DNA of 64,000 nucleotides from GCA-2683825 sp965662355 (GCA_965662355.1 CBFIHP010000022.1:1-64000), one strand, 5' to 3'; positions 29,293 to 37,693 are shown, counted from the stretch's first letter. Notes: a model not told the origin generated them from the letters alone. Numbers and translations are program-made.

Positions 29293-29307
29293 GGAACAGG
29301 TCTTGCG
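29292..29307 (+). promoter_or_regulatory. Candidate sigma-54 promoter of the beta-propeller/VKOR gene set
   Basis: cGGAAC-aggtc-TTGCg. GG and GC are spaced by ten bases as required for -24/-12 promoters; the -12 half TTGC is perfect and the -24 half matches four of six. Transcription would begin near 29318, about 29 bp before the ATG at 29347. Its position in front of a gene divergent from a sigma-54 activator supports the call. Confidence 0.6.
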
Positions 29308-29346
29308 CATTCCGCGTGCCAACCCCCTTCTCGCGGTAGGTGATCG

Positions 29347-31104
29347 ATGATACGACTCCGAGCTCTCACTCCTCTACTTCTGGCCCTCTCCATCGCCTCT
29401 TCAGCCGAGGTGACGATCTTCGTTGGCGCGGCCGGAGCTCCCGGCAACGTCTGGATCCTGAACGAAGTCCAGACCCTGCCGCCGACGATTCTCCCCGAGC
29501 TGACGGGGATCCAGCTGCTCGCACTCGACGTCGTCGGTCGCACGCAGCTCAACAACTTGCGGCAGGATGCACCCCACCTTCTGACGGTCCCCGGTGGGTC
29601 CCGGGTGGTTCTGCCCTCGGGACGCAGCCTCTACCGCTACAGCCGCGCCCTCCCGGCCGGCGGCGTGCAATACGGTTATTTCAGCGTCGAGGAGACCGGA
29701 CGCGCGCGCCCCCTGGGCGAGCTGCCGGGTACCGGTCCTGGGCGGGACATGGACCCGCTCGTCGGGCGCCTGGCCCTGTCGCCGAGTGCCGACTCCGTCC
29801 TGCTCGCGACGCGGATGGCGAGTGGGGGACAGCTCTACGAGTTGAACCTGAACACCGGTATCTGGACGCTTCGGACGGCAACCCTGCCGGCGCAGCGCTA
29901 TCAGCTCGACGGCTTGTGCTTGACCGCGTCCTTCGGAGCGGCTCTGACCAACGGCGGCCTGGTGCGCTTCGACCGGACGCACGACGCCCAGGCGACGCAG
30001 GTGAGCTTCGCCGGCGTTGCTCCCGCCTGGATCGGCGGCGAGATCGTGTGCTCGGCCAATGGCTCGACGATCGCCTTTTCCGCGGGCGACAGTTCCACCA
30101 GGGCCTTCGTGTACGTTGCCCACGCGACCGGAGATGCGACGCGCATTTCCAATTCGCCCCAGCAGATCGTCGACGCAGGCTTCCTGCCCGGCACGGCCGC
30201 GGGACCTCGCATGGCTCTTTCGCCCGATGGCAAGATCGCAGCCTGGGTTGTTCAGCAGGCCGATTCGCGCGAGGTCTTTGTCGTGAACACCGGTGCTCCG
30301 ACTCCCACGGATGTCCATGTGACCCGTGGCCAGAACTTCGAAGACACCCTGAACGACTCGGGCGTCATCGCCTTCGTTTCCCTCGAAGAGCTGGTGCTGG
30401 TGGCCGGCGAATCCGATGGCGAGGCGCTTCCCGGGATCGAGGAGGCCGAGATCTTCTCCGTGGACTTCTCCGATTCGACCTCCGACCCCACCGTTGCCAA
30501 CCTGTCGCAGACCTTGAGCAGCACCCAGCCGCCCTTCAATTACGGTCGACTCACGACCGAGGACGGAATCTTCATGCTCAGCACGGGGGAAATCCTGGCT
30601 CACGATCCTGGCGACGCCCTGGTGGCGGGCACCATCATCTCCGTCTCCAGTGCGGGGCCGCAGACCCTCTTCCAGCAGGCATATCAGCTCGAATGGGCGG
30701 AAAACGTGGGTGCACACACTCTCGTGAAGGTGCAGCTCTCGGAAAGTGGTCCCTCGAATCTCCTCGATGTGGATCCGAATGGATCGGTGTCGGTGGCGAC
30801 GGCTCCCGAGCTCCATCTTTCGCGCCACGCTGTGCGAACCCAGAACGGTTGGTTGGCCGCGGTGCTGACCGATAGTGCCGGGGGCGAGTATCTGGGCCGC
30901 GTCGGTAGTGCTGGACAGGGCGGAACGCTGCTCGTTCCCTACGCGGCGGAGTATGGCCCCACGGTAGGCTTCACGCCCCTTGGCTCGGTCGTGGCGTCTC
31001 TCACGATGCAGAACGGTGCGCTGTTTCTCGTCTGGCCGGAGAGTGGCCCGCCCCGGCCCCTGTGGCCGAGCACGCTGCCGGGCTTCGTCTTACCGTCGAA
31101 CTGA
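29347..31104 (+). CDS. Secreted beta-propeller-like protein of unknown function
   Basis: 585 residues. A signal peptide (LRALTPLLLALSIASSAE) leads to a secreted protein made of repeated beta-strand blades, with TolB/WD40-like phrases such as MALSPDGKIAAWVV, LALSPSADSVLLA and IVCSANGSTIAFS. There is no membrane anchor or sorting signal at the C-terminus, and only three cysteines. A TAGGTG element precedes the ATG. It is the first gene behind the candidate sigma-54 promoter and is followed after 60 bp by the VKOR-DsbA fusion, so it may be a secreted client or sensor in the same transcript. No enzymatic motif is visible. Confidence 0.75.
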   Translation: MIRLRALTPLLLALSIASSAEVTIFVGAAGAPGNVWILNEVQTLPPTILPELTGIQLLALDVVGRTQLNNLRQDAPHLLTVPGGSRVVLPSGRSLYRYSRALPAGGVQYGYFSVEETGRARPLGELPGTGPGRDMDPLVGRLALSPSADSVLLATRMASGGQLYELNLNTGIWTLRTATLPAQRYQLDGLCLTASFGAALTNGGLVRFDRTHDAQATQVSFAGVAPAWIGGEIVCSANGSTIAFSAGDSSTRAFVYVAHATGDATRISNSPQQIVDAGFLPGTAAGPRMALSPDGKIAAWVVQQADSREVFVVNTGAPTPTDVHVTRGQNFEDTLNDSGVIAFVSLEELVLVAGESDGEALPGIEEAEIFSVDFSDSTSDPTVANLSQTLSSTQPPFNYGRLTTEDGIFMLSTGEILAHDPGDALVAGTIISVSSAGPQTLFQQAYQLEWAENVGAHTLVKVQLSESGPSNLLDVDPNGSVSVATAPELHLSRHAVRTQNGWLAAVLTDSAGGEYLGRVGSAGQGGTLLVPYAAEYGPTVGFTPLGSVVASLTMQNGALFLVWPESGPPRPLWPSTLPGFVLPSN

Positions 31105-31153
31105 TAGGGCCGCGGCTTTCACGCCGATAGGCATTAAGCGATCCTCTCGTTCC

Positions 31154-31158
31154 AGAGG
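31154..31158 (+). promoter_or_regulatory. Ribosome binding site deciding the VKOR-fusion start
   Basis: AGAGG lies six bases before GTG 31165 and directly before TTG 31159, so the GTG is the better start. Confidence 0.6.
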
Positions 31159-31164
31159 TTGTTC

Positions 31165-32895
31165 GTGTCGAAAGAGCCCATTCGTTCCTATCTCCCGGCG
31201 GTAGCGCTGCTCCTCATTGCCTGGGGAGCTTCCCTTGCGCTGTCCCTCGATCACCTGGGCACAGCGCGACTTGTCGGTTGTGGGATCGACAGTGGGTGTG
31301 CACGCGCTCTCGGCAGTCGGCTGGGTCACGTAGCAACCTGGCCAACGGCCTTCGTGGGGCTCGCGTTTTTCAGCGGCCTGCTTGCGGCCTGGGTCGGAAC
31401 ACGCGGGCGTATGTCTCGGGAGGTGCTCTGGCTCGAGAGGCTGGCCGCAATCGGGTCGCTCTTGTTCACGGCCGAGATGCTGCGCGGAGGTTACCTGTGC
31501 CCCTATTGTCTCAGTGTGCATGGGGCCAATCTCCTTTTCTGGGCTTTCTGCGAGCGGCGTCCGACATCCACCTCGCGTGCCTTGCCCTTGTTCACGCTCA
31601 TCTTCGTCGTGATGAGTGTCGCGCTCTTTTTCGCCAAGGAACAATCCGACGAGAAGGCAGCGCAACGTGAAGAGGACGAACGCACGGAACTGACGGAGAA
31701 TCCTCCGGTCGAGAATGGCGTGCGGTTCACGGGGCGCTATTTGCAAGGCGCGCGGGGGGCCAAGGTGCGCTTGGTCGTCTTCTCCGACTTTCAGTGCGAA
31801 GATTGTCTGCGTGTCGACCACGAAATCCGCGGACTCCTTCAGGAGCGCGACGACGTGTCGTTGTCAATCAAGCACTTCCCCATCTCGACCGACTGCAACG
31901 AGAAGGCCCGCAGGCAAAAGAAGAACCTCCACCCCAACGCCTGCTGGGCGGCCCGAGCCGCGGAGGCCGGTGGCACGCTGGGGGGCGACGACGGCTTCCA
32001 GCGCATGCACGAATGGCTGTTTGCCAGGGGTGGGACCTTTACCGAGGAGGAATTGAAGCCCGAGCTCGGGAAGCTCGGGTTCGAAGTCCAGCCCTTCCTC
32101 GCGGCGCTTCACTCGCCCGCCACCGAAGCCTTGATCCAGGGTGACATACGCGAGGCCCTCGGCCTGGGGCTGTCGATCACGCCCATGATCTTCCTCAATG
32201 GACGCGAGTTTCAGAACTGGCAACGACCCGGTGCTTTGAAGAGCGCCGTCGAGGCGCTGGCCAGGCAAGCACCGACCCCCGACGTCGTTCCCGTTGGGGC
32301 CTTCGAGCGCTTTCTGGGCGAATGGCGCGCTCGGCCGCGCGGCAATGTGCCGGCCCCTGGGCGCGGAGCCGAACCCGGCAAGTCATCGAAGATCGAGGTC
32401 GTTCTGTGGGGCGACTACTTCGACACGAACACACGTGAGCTCGACCGCAGGATGCGCCGTGCTGTCGCTGCCAGCGGCGGTGGGGCGACGTACTCCTACC
32501 GCTACTTTCCGCTCGACAAGTCGTGCAACAAAGCTCTACCGCGCACGATGCACGTCGGCGGATGCCTCGCCGCGCGTGCCGCCGAGACGGCCTACCAGAC
32601 GGCCGGTATCGCGGGCTTCGAGTCCATGCACGACTATCTGATGCGTTTCGGCGGGCGCCTGAGGCAGGAGCTTGTCATCCAGCAAGCGAGCGAGTTGGGG
32701 CTGCCGCACGACTTCAGGTTGACCCTCACTTCGGCCGCGGTACAGAGCGCCGTGTCGAAGGACATCGAAAACGCGCGCCGTATCAAGCTCCACTCGGTGC
32801 CCCTGCTCTTCATCGATGGGCGCCAGGTGGCACGCTGGAGTCTCGAGGGGGCCGCGGTGCCGGAAGCGATTCTCGCCGAGGCCCTCGGCAACTGA
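31165..32895 (+). CDS. VKOR - DsbA - DsbA-like triple fusion for disulfide formation
   Basis: 576 residues from GTG 31165. Residues 1-155 form a VKOR domain in the membrane, with the loop cysteines GCGIDSGC (about 37-47) and the quinone-side CPYC (about 112-115). Residues about 180-365 are a DsbA-like thioredoxin domain with CEDC (about 211-214) and the cis-proline loop SITPMIFLNG. A low-complexity linker leads to a second DsbA-like domain (about 405-576). That domain keeps the cis-Pro loop (HSVPLLFIDG) and an internal cysteine pair but has FDTN where CxxC should be. VKOR passes electrons from DsbA to quinone; the first DsbA oxidises exported proteins. The second domain probably binds substrate or acts as a scaffold. 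Confidence 0.9.
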   Translation: MSKEPIRSYLPAVALLLIAWGASLALSLDHLGTARLVGCGIDSGCARALGSRLGHVATWPTAFVGLAFFSGLLAAWVGTRGRMSREVLWLERLAAIGSLLFTAEMLRGGYLCPYCLSVHGANLLFWAFCERRPTSTSRALPLFTLIFVVMSVALFFAKEQSDEKAAQREEDERTELTENPPVENGVRFTGRYLQGARGAKVRLVVFSDFQCEDCLRVDHEIRGLLQERDDVSLSIKHFPISTDCNEKARRQKKNLHPNACWAARAAEAGGTLGGDDGFQRMHEWLFARGGTFTEEELKPELGKLGFEVQPFLAALHSPATEALIQGDIREALGLGLSITPMIFLNGREFQNWQRPGALKSAVEALARQAPTPDVVPVGAFERFLGEWRARPRGNVPAPGRGAEPGKSSKIEVVLWGDYFDTNTRELDRRMRRAVAASGGGATYSYRYFPLDKSCNKALPRTMHVGGCLAARAAETAYQTAGIAGFESMHDYLMRFGGRLRQELVIQQASELGLPHDFRLTLTSAAVQSAVSKDIENARRIKLHSVPLLFIDGRQVARWSLEGAAVPEAILAEALGN

Positions 32896-32913
32896 GGCTC
32901 TCCTCTGGCATGG

Positions 32914-33936
32914 GTGGATTCACCCTGGCCCTTGCGGCATGCTCCCCGAGTGATCCTGCCGCATCTCATCCAGCTGGGCGTCGGCCGTGTGTTGCTCTCT
33001 CTGACGCCGCCCGGGCGGCTTGGAGGGCACCGGCCGATCGAATTGCCGGGGACGCTCGGTGCCAGCTATCTCCTCGGAGAGCTCGTCTTCTCCGTGCAGG
33101 GGCAGTTTCTCGCGAGCTGGGGCCGAGCCGAGTTCGGTTGGCAGCTGGCTCCCTGGGTGGTCTTGCTACTCCTGCGCCTGGCGACGCTACCAGCGTACTA
33201 CGTGGCCGGCGCGGAGCCGCGTCACGAGGAACGTGACGGGGGCTTCTGGGCGCTCGTTGCGATCGGTATCGGACTAGGGCTGTGGCTACGCCCCGAGCCG
33301 CGACTCGTCTCCTTCGTGTTCGTTGTCTCCCATCTTCTGTGGCAGGCGCGCCGCAAGCCGATCGGACGTGCGGCGCTCATGGTTGTTTGCCTGGGAGTGT
33401 CGACGTGGCTGACGGGTCTCGAGGGCGTCGATGTCGCGGGAATATTCACCGCCCTCGGGGCGGGTTTCCTCATTCCGTGGGTGCGTCGTAACGACCTGCG
33501 AGGGGGCATGCTGGCTGGACTCTTCTTTCTCGCCGCCGGGGTGGCCAGAGGTCACTGGTTGACGACGCTCCTCGGAGCCCTGGCGCTGGCCGGCGTCTCC
33601 TACGGACCCCAGTGGCGCTACCTCGCCAAAGTCTTGACACTGACCACGGTGATTGCCGTTGCGTGCATGCTCGCCGGGTCTAGCGACACTTCGAGTTCCA
33701 CGCTTGCATGGCTGCAAGGGCACTACCTGGTTGGGCTGGTCGCGGTGTTGAGCGCGGGGCGGTGGGCGCGGGCGAAGAACTGGAGCGTGGGGGAGATCGA
33801 GGAGCCGCTTCGGGAGGGTGTAGGGATCGCGGGGCTCCTGTGCGCCTTGGCCTTGGTTGGTTCGGGGTCGCTCTGGCCGTTGGTGGTTGTCTGGGTTGGG
33901 GTGAGCTTCCTGCCGCGCGAGCGCTTGGCCCCGTGA
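32914..33936 (+). CDS. Polytopic membrane protein of unknown function
   Basis: 340 residues from GTG 32914, with GTG 32950 as an alternative; neither has a clear Shine-Dalgarno site. About ten hydrophobic helices (for example APWVVLLLLRLATLPAYYV and GFWALVAIGIGLGLWL) fill nearly the whole length. I recognise no family and see no catalytic motif. It follows the VKOR fusion by 18 bp and is the last gene before a strong hairpin terminator, so it is likely co-transcribed. The last 80 codons are unusually rich in G-ending codons. Confidence 0.7.
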   Translation: MDSPWPLRHAPRVILPHLIQLGVGRVLLSLTPPGRLGGHRPIELPGTLGASYLLGELVFSVQGQFLASWGRAEFGWQLAPWVVLLLLRLATLPAYYVAGAEPRHEERDGGFWALVAIGIGLGLWLRPEPRLVSFVFVVSHLLWQARRKPIGRAALMVVCLGVSTWLTGLEGVDVAGIFTALGAGFLIPWVRRNDLRGGMLAGLFFLAAGVARGHWLTTLLGALALAGVSYGPQWRYLAKVLTLTTVIAVACMLAGSSDTSSSTLAWLQGHYLVGLVAVLSAGRWARAKNWSVGEIEEPLREGVGIAGLLCALALVGSGSLWPLVVVWVGVSFLPRERLAP

Positions 33937-33958
33937 TCGTGGCTTGCGCTTAAAACAC

Positions 33959-33989
33959 GAGGGGCCGGGATGAAACATCCCGGCCCCTC
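33959..33989. terminator. Perfect 14-bp hairpin between convergent genes
   Basis: GAGGGGCCGGGATG and CATCCCGGCCCCTC pair perfectly around an AAA loop. It lies 22 bp after the stop of the membrane-protein gene and 24 bp from the stop of the convergent repeat-protein gene, so it can end both transcripts. There is no T-tract, but the stem is very stable. Confidence 0.75.
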
Positions 33990-34013
33990 GGAGGTCAGCT
34001 AGTGGGTGGCCGA

Positions 34014-37000
34014 CTACTCGCAGTAGACGACGTTATCCACGGCGGCAGAGCCATCCAGCTCCACTTCGATTTGGACGACATCGGACTCGTCGTAGCCAGC
34101 GTCGCTCGAAAGCAGCATTGCTGTCGCGCTGTCACCAGGCTGGTCATCGCCCGTGCGGGTATCGAGCGTTCCTACGCCACCGTTAGCCGTGAAGCCGCCG
34201 GGGACGATGTAACGACGCTCGTTGCCACTCGAGTCTCGCAGGGTGACGAAACAAGTTTCGGCACCATCGATGTCGAGGAGGTCCAGGCTGTCCACGAAGA
34301 AAGGCCGCGTGAAGTCGATGAAGAGGTCTCCACCGAGTGCAGCATCGTCCGGATCGTCGTAGGTACCTCCGGTTATGAAGCCGTTCTCCTGAAGGATGAG
34401 AACGCCACCATGGCCATTGAGGTCCGGGTCAGAACCACCGTTCGAATCGTAGATCGCTGCACCGTAGTTGTCATCACCGATACCGGCGATGACCGCGTCG
34501 GGCAGGAAGTCCGTTCCGGTGACGGCGTGACCGTGGCCGAAGCTCTCGAAGTCCATCAAGTAGCACGTGCGGCAGTCAACGCCGCCGCCGGCGATGTTGA
34601 CATCGTCGACGAAGAAGTTGGTGAAGCCAACGTTACCCGTGATGGTGGAGTCGAAGGAGAGAGTGTGCGCGGCGCCATCAGCGAAACCACTGATGTCGAC
34701 GCTCTGCTGGGCATAACCGATGTACGGGCCATCGGCATCCGTGTACACCGCGAGGATGTTGCCATCGACCGAGACGTGCAGGAAGTCTTCGCCGTTGAGC
34801 GAAGAAACCGGAATCTCGAGCCAGAAGGTCATCTCCGTCGATCCGCCCGGGATAACGACACTTTGCGAGACAGAGCCTGCCTCAAACGCGGCGATACCGC
34901 CGAACCATGTCCACCAGTCGCCCGAGTTCGGGCCCGTTCCGCCACCGAAGCCACAGCCGCCGGCGGTGCAGAGCGGGGTACCAAAGGTCGAGGAAGCTTC
35001 AGCCCAGGTGCCTGCGCCAGCTCCGCCTTCGAAGCCGCCGTCATTGACCAGGCTTGTGCCATCACACGTGGTGCCTTCGCCGAAGAACATGCCGCCAGCG
35101 GCAGCACAGTCTTCAGCCGTCGCGTCGATGCAGGTGCCGTCTTCGAGGCAGCACGCGCCCAACGGGATACAGGAAACTTCGGGTGAACAGCTGACGCCGT
35201 TTTCCGAGGTTTCGATTTCGATGATGCCCGCGTCGCCGGTGCCGAAGCCACCGACCGTGACGAGGTACTCAGCGCCAGCCTGCGAACACCAGGTGACCGT
35301 CGACTGGAAGCCATCGCCACCGTCGACGCAATCGTCGTCGTTGCCGGCTACACAGTTGCCCAACAGGTCGCCACAGTCGTTGCAGAAGACGTTGATGACG
35401 GTGTCGGCAACAAGCGTGTTCAACGAGCAGGTCTGGACCGTGATCTCGGTACCGGTACCCATGATGGAGTACCAGACGTTGTTCTCGGGGTTGACCGTGT
35501 CGCAGCCATCGGCAATGTCGCTCGTGGCCGTTGTGGTGTCGACAACGATAATCGCCGGAACGGCGAGAGGCTCGGCGTCTTCACAATCGTCGTTGGTGAC
35601 TGGATCGGGTGCGGTGAAGCACTCGAGGGTGAGCATGTACTCGCCGACGTCACCTTCCGAGAAGGAACTCAGCGCGATGTAGTACGTCTCGCCCATGTTG
35701 AGGCCACCGACGGTGACGTCGGAGAGGAGGCCCGTGCCTTCGTCTTCCGAGCAGCCGATTTCCGTGAGCGCACCGCACTCACCGGAGTAGATGCCGAGGA
35801 GGCTGTCATCCGCAGGCGCGAGGCTTCCCTCGGTGTGGATGCGGGCACTATCCGTCGTGGCGACGAACTTGTACCAGATCGACGCGATACCTTGCGTGCC
35901 GGGGCCGCTGAAGTGACAGCTGAGGCCCGGATCGCCCGGATCGGTGGTTGCAGTGCTGTTGTTAGCGAGGACCGTGGTGTCGCATTCCATCAGAATGGCG
36001 TCTGCGCACGCATCGTTGTCGTCACCCGGCGGCGGGTCATCGAAACATTCGAGGGAGAGCATGTATTCGCCGGCGTCACCTTCCGAGAAGGAACTCAGCG
36101 CGATGTAGTACGTCTCGCCCGGGTTCAGACCGTTGACGGTGACGTCGGAGAGGAGGCCCGTGCCTTCGTCTTCCGAGCAGCCGATTTCCGTCAGCGCACC
36201 GCAGCTACCGGAGTAGATGCCGAGGAGGCTGTCGTCCGCGGGTGCAATACTTCCCTCGGTGTGGACACGCGCGTTCGAGCCAACGGCCACGAACTTGTAC
36301 CAGATCGAGTTGATGCCTTGCGTGCCGGGGCCGCTGAAGTGACAGCTGAGGCCCGGATCGCCCGGATCGGTGGTTGCAGTGCTGTTGTCAGCGAGGACCG
36401 TGGTGTCGCATTCCATCAGGATCGCACCATCACACTCGTCGTTGTCGTCACCACCTCCAGGACCGCCGCCGAGGCATTCCAGGGAGAGACTGTACGCCCC
36501 CCGGTCAGTCTCGCCGAAGCAACCCATTTGGATGTAGTACGTGTTGCCCGGGGTCAGACCGCCGACCGTGAGGTCGGAGAGCAGGCCCGTGCCTTCGTCC
36601 TCCGAGCATCCGAGCTCGGTGAACGCGCCACAGGTACCGTCGTAGATGGCGAGGAGGCTGTCGTCCGCGGGGGCAACGCTGCCCTCGGTGTGGACGCGAA
36701 CACTGTCGCCTGTGGGGACGAACTTGTACCAGAGCGAACCGACGACTTGCGTGCCGGGGCCACTGAAGTGGCAGCTGAGGCCCGGATCGCCCGGATCGGT
36801 GAGTGCCGCCGTGTTGTCCGCGACGACGGTCGAATCGCAATCCAAGGGGAGAGCGCCAGCGCAGTCACTGTTGACCGGAGGGGCGCCCGACGGGAGGACT
36901 CCGTCTTGGTTCGGGCCACCCATGCGGCGGCGCTGAACCTTCTGTGGACGAGGAGTCGAGATGACCTTCTGATCGAGGTTCTTTATCTCGCCCGTCGACG

Positions 37001-37322
37001 GGTTGATACAGCCGTTCAGATAGACGTATTCCGCGGGCTCGAGCAGGATGTCGATGGTGGGGTTCTTGGCCCCCCTCCGAGTCAGCTCGATGCGGATCTT
37101 CTGTCCGACATTCTCGAAGAAAATGGCGCCATTGGCGCGCGTGATCGGGGTAGCGAACTCGCCGTTTGCTCCGCGGACGCGGATATCGGACAGGCTCAAC
37201 GGGGTGAGATCGGGGCCCACGAGAAACAACTCGGCATCTGTTGCCTGGTTGCTCTGGGCCGCCGTCGTCATGGCGAAAGCGGCTAGACAGCCGACGAATA
37301 GAGACAGACCTTTTCGGATCAT
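34014..37322 (-). CDS. Large secreted cysteine-rich protein with three tandem PPC-like repeats
   Basis: 1102 residues. A strong AGGAGGAGG site precedes the ATG, and a signal peptide (LSLFVGCLAAFAMTTAA) starts the protein. After an N-terminal domain come three repeats of about 142 residues (about 150-575), each with DPGDPGLSCHFSGPGTQ, IWYKF or LWYKF, and GCSEDEGTGLLSD. A diverged fourth unit (about 580-700) follows, then the small cysteine-rich GACCLEDGTCIDATAEDC motif common in Planctomycetota. Two beta-rich C-terminal domains end the protein. The repeats resemble bacterial pre-peptidase C-terminal (PPC) domains. Over 50 cysteines suggest many disulfides. A surface or extracellular role is likely; no enzyme motif is seen. 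Confidence 0.85.
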   Translation of the reverse strand: MIRKGLSLFVGCLAAFAMTTAAQSNQATDAELFLVGPDLTPLSLSDIRVRGANGEFATPITRANGAIFFENVGQKIRIELTRRGAKNPTIDILLEPAEYVYLNGCINPSTGEIKNLDQKVISTPRPQKVQRRRMGGPNQDGVLPSGAPPVNSDCAGALPLDCDSTVVADNTAALTDPGDPGLSCHFSGPGTQVVGSLWYKFVPTGDSVRVHTEGSVAPADDSLLAIYDGTCGAFTELGCSEDEGTGLLSDLTVGGLTPGNTYYIQMGCFGETDRGAYSLSLECLGGGPGGGDDNDECDGAILMECDTTVLADNSTATTDPGDPGLSCHFSGPGTQGINSIWYKFVAVGSNARVHTEGSIAPADDSLLGIYSGSCGALTEIGCSEDEGTGLLSDVTVNGLNPGETYYIALSSFSEGDAGEYMLSLECFDDPPPGDDNDACADAILMECDTTVLANNSTATTDPGDPGLSCHFSGPGTQGIASIWYKFVATTDSARIHTEGSLAPADDSLLGIYSGECGALTEIGCSEDEGTGLLSDVTVGGLNMGETYYIALSSFSEGDVGEYMLTLECFTAPDPVTNDDCEDAEPLAVPAIIVVDTTTATSDIADGCDTVNPENNVWYSIMGTGTEITVQTCSLNTLVADTVINVFCNDCGDLLGNCVAGNDDDCVDGGDGFQSTVTWCSQAGAEYLVTVGGFGTGDAGIIEIETSENGVSCSPEVSCIPLGACCLEDGTCIDATAEDCAAAGGMFFGEGTTCDGTSLVNDGGFEGGAGAGTWAEASSTFGTPLCTAGGCGFGGGTGPNSGDWWTWFGGIAAFEAGSVSQSVVIPGGSTEMTFWLEIPVSSLNGEDFLHVSVDGNILAVYTDADGPYIGYAQQSVDISGFADGAAHTLSFDSTITGNVGFTNFFVDDVNIAGGGVDCRTCYLMDFESFGHGHAVTGTDFLPDAVIAGIGDDNYGAAIYDSNGGSDPDLNGHGGVLILQENGFITGGTYDDPDDAALGGDLFIDFTRPFFVDSLDLLDIDGAETCFVTLRDSSGNERRYIVPGGFTANGGVGTLDTRTGDDQPGDSATAMLLSSDAGYDESDVVQIEVELDGSAAVDNVVYCE
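35620..36880. repeat. Three in-frame tandem repeats within the secreted protein gene
   Basis: Matching blocks (for example GATGTAGTACGT at 35676, 36102 and 36531) recur with periods of 426 and 429 bp. The left two units share long stretches of identical DNA, including the block around TCACCTTCCGAGAAGGAAC, while the third has diverged. This indicates a recent duplication of one unit. Confidence 0.85.
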
Positions 37323-37324
37323 GT

Positions 37325-37333
37325 CCTCCTCCT
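37325..37333 (-). promoter_or_regulatory. Strong ribosome binding site of the secreted repeat protein
   Basis: On the minus strand AGGAGGAGG lies a few bases before the ATG at 37322. It is far stronger than the sites of neighbouring genes, consistent with high expression. Confidence 0.6.
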
Positions 37334-37565
37334 GCTAGGTGTAGAGACTGTGTGCTTCCCGACCCTGGCGGCCGGGGAGAACAAGCTGATGAAGTCACCA
37401 TCCCACGAGCTTGGAAATCTGTCAATGCGCCCCGGGAAGGGAATTCCCACTTCGCTATTTCCGAGCGTTCTGCGCCGCAGATCAACAATCGCGGGCCGAT
37501 CGCAAAGGGTCTCGGGTTACTTGAAGCGCACGTAAGGATACCGTAACAAAGGAAGCCGCAGTTTG

Positions 37566-37641
37566 CCCTCCAGGGGCTCAGTCGATGTCCGCTGGGAAGG
37601 GCTCGAACCTTCCCGTTACATTGCCCTCAGCCGCCTGGAGG
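37566..37641 (+). promoter_or_regulatory. Nested inverted repeats upstream of the membrane glycosyltransferase gene
   Basis: An outer pair, CCCTCCAGG (37566-37574) and CCTGGAGGG (37633-37641), encloses a perfect 7-bp hairpin, GGGAAGG-loop-CCTTCCC (37594-37614). The last arm is followed by GGCTTTTGGGG. It could be a leader terminator or attenuator, or an operator. Confidence 0.4.
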
Positions 37642-37693
37642 GGCTTTTGGGGCCTCGGTCCCGACCCTGGTCCGCGGTACCCTGACCGGTGCC

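Larger units (their letters stand above)
37323..37693. other. Intergenic region between divergent genes, with nested inverted repeats
   Basis: 371 bp without a gene. The side next to 37322 holds the strong ribosome site of the repeat-protein gene. The side next to 37694 holds the nested inverted repeats listed separately. I see no clear sigma-70 or sigma-54 promoter. Confidence 0.5.

Noticed and set aside
29401..30828. A 475-codon open frame opposite the beta-propeller gene
   Set aside because: There is no signal peptide or recognisable motif, while the plus strand has a signal peptide, ribosome site and propeller blades.
35620..36880. A CRISPR-like repeat array
   Set aside because: The repeats are 426-429 bp, in frame and coding; they are protein repeats.
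37323..37560. A sigma-54 promoter for the cysteine-rich repeat protein
   Set aside because: I read the minus strand for GG-N10-GC with a TTGC half and found none, so shared sigma-54 control with the VKOR operon is not supported.
37592..37616. A tRNA-like T arm (GGCTCGAACC)
   Set aside because: No acceptor, D or anticodon arms can be built around it, and the loop lacks the TTC start. It is a simple hairpin.
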